Shown: piece after piece, positions 6,049 to 8,531 of the stretch
Layout: the number at the start of each line of letters is the position of its first letter
Position numbering within the stretch: the first letter of the stretch is position 1
DNA from: Mucilaginibacter sp.
GTDB lineage: Bacteria; Bacteroidota; Bacteroidia; Sphingobacteriales; Sphingobacteriaceae
NCBI GenBank assembly: GCA_028288315.1
Contig: JAQBNY010000285.1
Span: forward strand, 1-8,531
Direction of reading: 5' to 3'
Length of the DNA stretch: 8,531 nt
Made by a program: the position numbers and the translations under genes
The notes under the pieces: generated by a model
The model's input: only the letters and a program-made list of their open reading frames with translations
The model's database searches: none
What the model was told of the DNA's origin: nothing

Positions 6049-7548
6049 ATGAAGTACCTGTTCCCCGACATATCAAACCAGTTGAGTAATGCTTTAGGCA
6101 GCATCCCATTCTTTATGCCCGAAATTTACATTACAGTGCTGTTTGTACTGGTAATAGTAACCGATCTGCTGTTTGGGAAAAACTCAGCCCGGCTTTGCAG
6201 AACAATTGCCTGCGCGGGTATGGTAGTGGTTATTTTTAAAGATCTGCAACAGTTTGAACAAATATTAAGCGGGGGGCATTTCCTGTTTGGCAGCATGCTT
6301 TTATTGCACCGTACAGCTATTGTTTTTAAGCTGATAATTGACCTGCTCAGTTTTATACTACTGCTTTATTTTGAATGGGATCATCGCCTAAAGGCACATA
6401 AAAAAGGACTGTCGGACCTGTATACAATAGTGGTTGGTTCGGTATTGGGGTTGCACCTGATGATAATGGCGGTTAATCTGCTATCTATTTACCTGGCAAT
6501 TGAGTTTGTATCGCTGGCATCGTATCTGTTGGTTGCCTACCGGTCTGAAAATGCTTTTAGTACCGAAGCAGGTTTAAAATATGTTTTGTTTGGCGCGGCG
6601 TCATCGGCAGTAATGCTGTATGGCATTTCTTTACTATATGGTTTTGGCGGTACGCTTGATCTGTTCTCCGGCCACATGGCCGAGCGATTGGCACAGGTTA
6701 ATACAATGAGCGTTTCATTCGCCATAGTACTGGTACTCGCAGGTATAGGCTTTAAGCTTTCGTTTGTGCCGGCACATTTTTGGGTGCCCGATGTTTATGA
6801 AGGTGCTGCCACACCGGTTACTGCATATTTATCAACTCTGCCTAAAATAGCTGCCTTTGCCTTACTGGTAAATTTTGTAACGCCGTTTGTGTTTTATGAT
6901 CATTGGAAGGGTTTTGATTTTAGGCTGGTGCTATCAGCTATTGGCATCCTTACCATGATAGCTGGTAATTTTGCCGCCGTTTTGCAAAGCAATGTAAAAA
7001 GGATGCTAGCCTATTCTGGCATAGGACATACAGGTTTTGCTTTAATGGCATTGGTAACTTTCACCCCGCAAGGATTATCGGCACTTACTTACTATCTGTT
7101 AATGTACGGACTGGCAAATATTGCCGCCCTGGCACTGGCCAACTATTTTGAGAATGCAGAAGGCATAACTGATGTAAAGGATTACAAAGGCCTTGGATTT
7201 AAATATCCACTGGCATCGGTATGTTTTGTAGTGGTACTTATATCGTTGACCGGCCTGCCGGTAAGTGCAGGTTTTACGGGTAAACTGTTTGTGTTTTCGG
7301 CAGTGTATAGCATTTATCAGCAAAACCATGATGTATGGCTGCTGGCTTTGTTAATTACCGGTGCCTTAACAACTGTAGTGGCACTGTTCTATTACATCAA
7401 GGTTCCGCTTAACCTGTTCCTGAAACGGACAGAGTTGATTGTAAGTGAAAATAAATGGTCATACAACCTGGTAATACTATCAACAATGATTGCAATTGCC
7501 CTAATCATTTTCGGAATTTTCCCTGATCTGTTGATAAAATACATGTAA
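6049..7548 (+). CDS. nuoN: NADH-quinone oxidoreductase subunit N (NuoN)
   Basis: NuoN (ND2 family) is the antiporter-like channel nearest the quinone module, contacting NuoK. It has 499 residues (E. coli 485). Channel residues recognised: E152 in LAIEFVSLASYLLVAY (E. coli E133), K236 with H243 in GFKLSFVPAHFWVPDVYEGA (E. coli K217), K266 in TLPKIAAFALL (E. coli K247), the NVKRMLAYSGIGHTGFAL block (315-332), and K412 in SAGFTGKLFVFSAVY (E. coli K395). The HFWVPDVYEGA variant of the shared H-x-W-x-P-D motif identifies NuoN among the three paralogues. The ATG at 6049 follows the nuoM stop by 3 bases and has no SD, so ribosomes probably re-initiate. The gene ends the nuo block with TAA at 7546-7548; no convincing terminator hairpin follows. 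Confidence 0.97.
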   Translation: MKYLFPDISNQLSNALGSIPFFMPEIYITVLFVLVIVTDLLFGKNSARLCRTIACAGMVVVIFKDLQQFEQILSGGHFLFGSMLLLHRTAIVFKLIIDLLSFILLLYFEWDHRLKAHKKGLSDLYTIVVGSVLGLHLMIMAVNLLSIYLAIEFVSLASYLLVAYRSENAFSTEAGLKYVLFGAASSAVMLYGISLLYGFGGTLDLFSGHMAERLAQVNTMSVSFAIVLVLAGIGFKLSFVPAHFWVPDVYEGAATPVTAYLSTLPKIAAFALLVNFVTPFVFYDHWKGFDFRLVLSAIGILTMIAGNFAAVLQSNVKRMLAYSGIGHTGFALMALVTFTPQGLSALTYYLLMYGLANIAALALANYFENAEGITDVKDYKGLGFKYPLASVCFVVVLISLTGLPVSAGFTGKLFVFSAVYSIYQQNHDVWLLALLITGALTTVVALFYYIKVPLNLFLKRTELIVSENKWSYNLVILSTMIAIALIIFGIFPDLLIKYM

Positions 7549-7560
7549 TTAGTAGTATTT

Positions 7561-7589
7561 TTTCAATTTTCATAAGAATATGCTAAAAT
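7561..7589 (+). promoter_or_regulatory. Candidate promoter for amt in the 87-bp nuoN-amt spacer
   Basis: The spacer is strongly AT-rich. An extended -10-like TGCTAAAAT (7581-7589, TAAAAT against TATAAT) lies 17 bp after a weak -35-like TTTCAA (7561-7566). This places a start site near 7596 and leaves about 40 nt of leader before the amt ATG. I do not see the TAnnTTTG box described for Bacteroidota promoters. AT-rich DNA throws up such matches by chance, so this is only a candidate. Confidence 0.27.
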
Positions 7590-7635
7590 ATTTATAAATT
7601 CAGGCCGTTTTTAACCAATCGGCTATTGATTTTAT

Positions 7636-8531
7636 ATGAAACGTTACTTCCCCTTTTTTTTAATCCTTGTAATTTTAGCATTAACCTTTGTTTTCCCATC
7701 GGTTGAGTATGATAAAACAGTAAAGTCTAACTTTAATACAGGTGATATTGCCTGGATGTTGATGTCGACCGCACTGGTACTTATTATGACACCCGGACTT
7801 GCCTTCTTTTACGGCGGTATGGTGAATAAAAAAAATGTGATCTCCACAATGCTGCAAAGTATTGTATGTATGGTTATTATAACCGTAATGTGGGGCATAT
7901 TTGGTTTTAGTTTGGCCTTCGGCGATAGTTTAGGAGGCCTGATAGGCAATCCATCAACCTATTTTATGATGAAGGGCATGCTGGGTAACGCCAGTTGGAA
8001 ACTTGCACCAACCATACCATTGCTGTTGTTTGCAATGTACCAGTTAAAGTTTGCTATTATTACCCCGGCGCTTATAACCGGCGCATTTGCCGAGCGTATT
8101 CGTTTCAATTCATACATCATCTTTTTGGTGCTGTTCTCCATATTTATTTTCTCGCCGCTGGCACACGCCACCTGGCATCCGGACGGTGTTTTGTTTAAGC
8201 TGGGGGTATTAGACTTTGCAGGCGGAACAGTTGTACACATGTCGGCGGGTTGGGCTGCACTGGCATCAGCACTATATTTAAAAAGACGTAATGACGCCAA
8301 CCATTCTCCGGCGCGTATTACATATGTAATGATAGGTACAGGTTTGTTATGGTTCGGCTGGTTTGGTTTTAACGCGGGCTCGGCCTTTGGAGCTAATCAT
8401 TTGGCTGTAACAGCACTGGCTACCAGTACAACGGCATCTGCAGCAGCAGGCGTAACCTGGATATTTTTTGATATGCTGCGCGGCCGCAAGCCATCGGCAA
8501 TGGGTACCTGTATTGGTGCTGTTGTTGGTTT
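7636..8531 (+). CDS. amt: Ammonium transporter (Amt/MEP/Rh family), 3'-truncated by window edge
   Basis: This is a trimeric inner-membrane channel that takes up ammonium. 298 codons are visible and the frame is still open at the edge. The N-terminus MKRYFPFFLILVILALTFVF is a likely signal peptide or first helix. Family motifs: TPGLAFFYGGMV (52-63), FAIITPALITGAFAERIRF (139-157), LDFAGGTVVHMSAGWAALAS (192-211), WFGWFGFNAGSAFGAN (239-254). By motif alignment to E. coli AmtB, conserved residues are F139 (F107), W180 (W148), D193 (D160), the pore His H201 (H168), F245 (F215) and S249 (S219). Y135 replaces F103, and a Lys (138) sits next to F139. Downstream ATGs would delete conserved helices, and an in-frame TGA at 7627-7629 leaves 7636 as the first ATG. 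No SD is seen. Many amt genes sit beside glnK (PII); any such neighbour would be to the right. Confidence 0.95.
   Translation, partial: MKRYFPFFLILVILALTFVFPSVEYDKTVKSNFNTGDIAWMLMSTALVLIMTPGLAFFYGGMVNKKNVISTMLQSIVCMVIITVMWGIFGFSLAFGDSLGGLIGNPSTYFMMKGMLGNASWKLAPTIPLLLFAMYQLKFAIITPALITGAFAERIRFNSYIIFLVLFSIFIFSPLAHATWHPDGVLFKLGVLDFAGGTVVHMSAGWAALASALYLKRRNDANHSPARITYVMIGTGLLWFGWFGFNAGSAFGANHLAVTALATSTTASAAAGVTWIFFDMLRGRKPSAMGTCIGAVVG

Noticed and set aside
5784..6089. 101-codon + strand frame spanning the nuoM/nuoN junction
   Set aside because: It is an out-of-frame shadow of nuoM, with no motifs and no start signal.
2369..7548. Mrp-type Na+/H+ antiporter or membrane hydrogenase membrane arm instead of complex I
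   Set aside because: The subunit order H-I-J-K-L-M-N, the NuoI ferredoxin and the NuoH quinone-site motif are those of a nuo operon; there is no hydrogenase or MrpE/F/G-like gene.
7577..7592. AATAT-n6-ATATT inverted repeat upstream of amt as a regulator site
   Set aside because: Five-base arms of pure A/T in an AT-rich spacer are expected by chance.
7603..7624. Possible terminator or leader hairpin GGCCG/CGGCT with a 12-nt loop upstream of amt
   Set aside because: The stem is only 5 pairs including a G-U, the loop is long and no T-run follows; too weak to annotate.
7959..8300. 113-codon - strand frame opposite amt
   Set aside because: The + strand carries strongly conserved Amt motifs through the whole stretch, so the antisense frame is a by-product.

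Overview
The window is a piece of a bacterial chromosome carrying the 3' half of a respiratory complex I (NADH:quinone oxidoreductase, nuo) operon, followed by the start of an ammonium transporter gene. All genes lie on the + strand. The protein sequences, moderately AT-rich coding style, mostly absent Shine-Dalgarno (SD) sequences and short degenerate intergenic repeats suggest a Bacteroidota member, most likely in or near Sphingobacteriaceae (Mucilaginibacter/Pedobacter-like). This placement comes from recognising sequence style and was not checked by a search.

Layout: nuoH (cut at the left edge, 1-794), a 140-bp gap (795-934), then a very tight block nuoI (935-1522), nuoJ (1519-2070), nuoK (2067-2372), nuoL (2369-4432), nuoM (4432-6045) and nuoN (6049-7548). 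An 87-bp spacer follows, then amt (7636 to the right edge). Junctions within nuoI-N are overlaps of 1 or 4 nt or a 3-nt gap, which implies one mRNA and translational coupling. The nuoH/nuoI gap is the only loose joint. It is filled with an imperfect purine-rich heptamer repeat, a perfect 20-bp palindrome and two copies of a 14-bp near-identical direct repeat.

Function: NuoI carries two [4Fe-4S] clusters and passes electrons to quinone in a pocket formed partly by NuoH. NuoJ and NuoK link that module to the three antiporter-like proton channels NuoN, NuoM and NuoL. The lateral helix at the NuoL C-terminus ties the membrane arm together. The key charged residues of the proton path are visible in NuoL, NuoM and NuoN. 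In NuoK the first conserved membrane Glu is present, but the second (E. coli E72) is replaced by Thr. Amt is a standard Amt/MEP/Rh channel and probably an independent transcription unit, although no clear terminator separates it from nuoN.

I see no mobile element gene, RNA gene, CRISPR array or undescribed multi-gene system. The points worth a second look are the repeat-filled nuoH/nuoI gap, the NuoK Glu-to-Thr change, the TTG start of nuoL and the paired strong SD sequences of nuoJ and nuoK.
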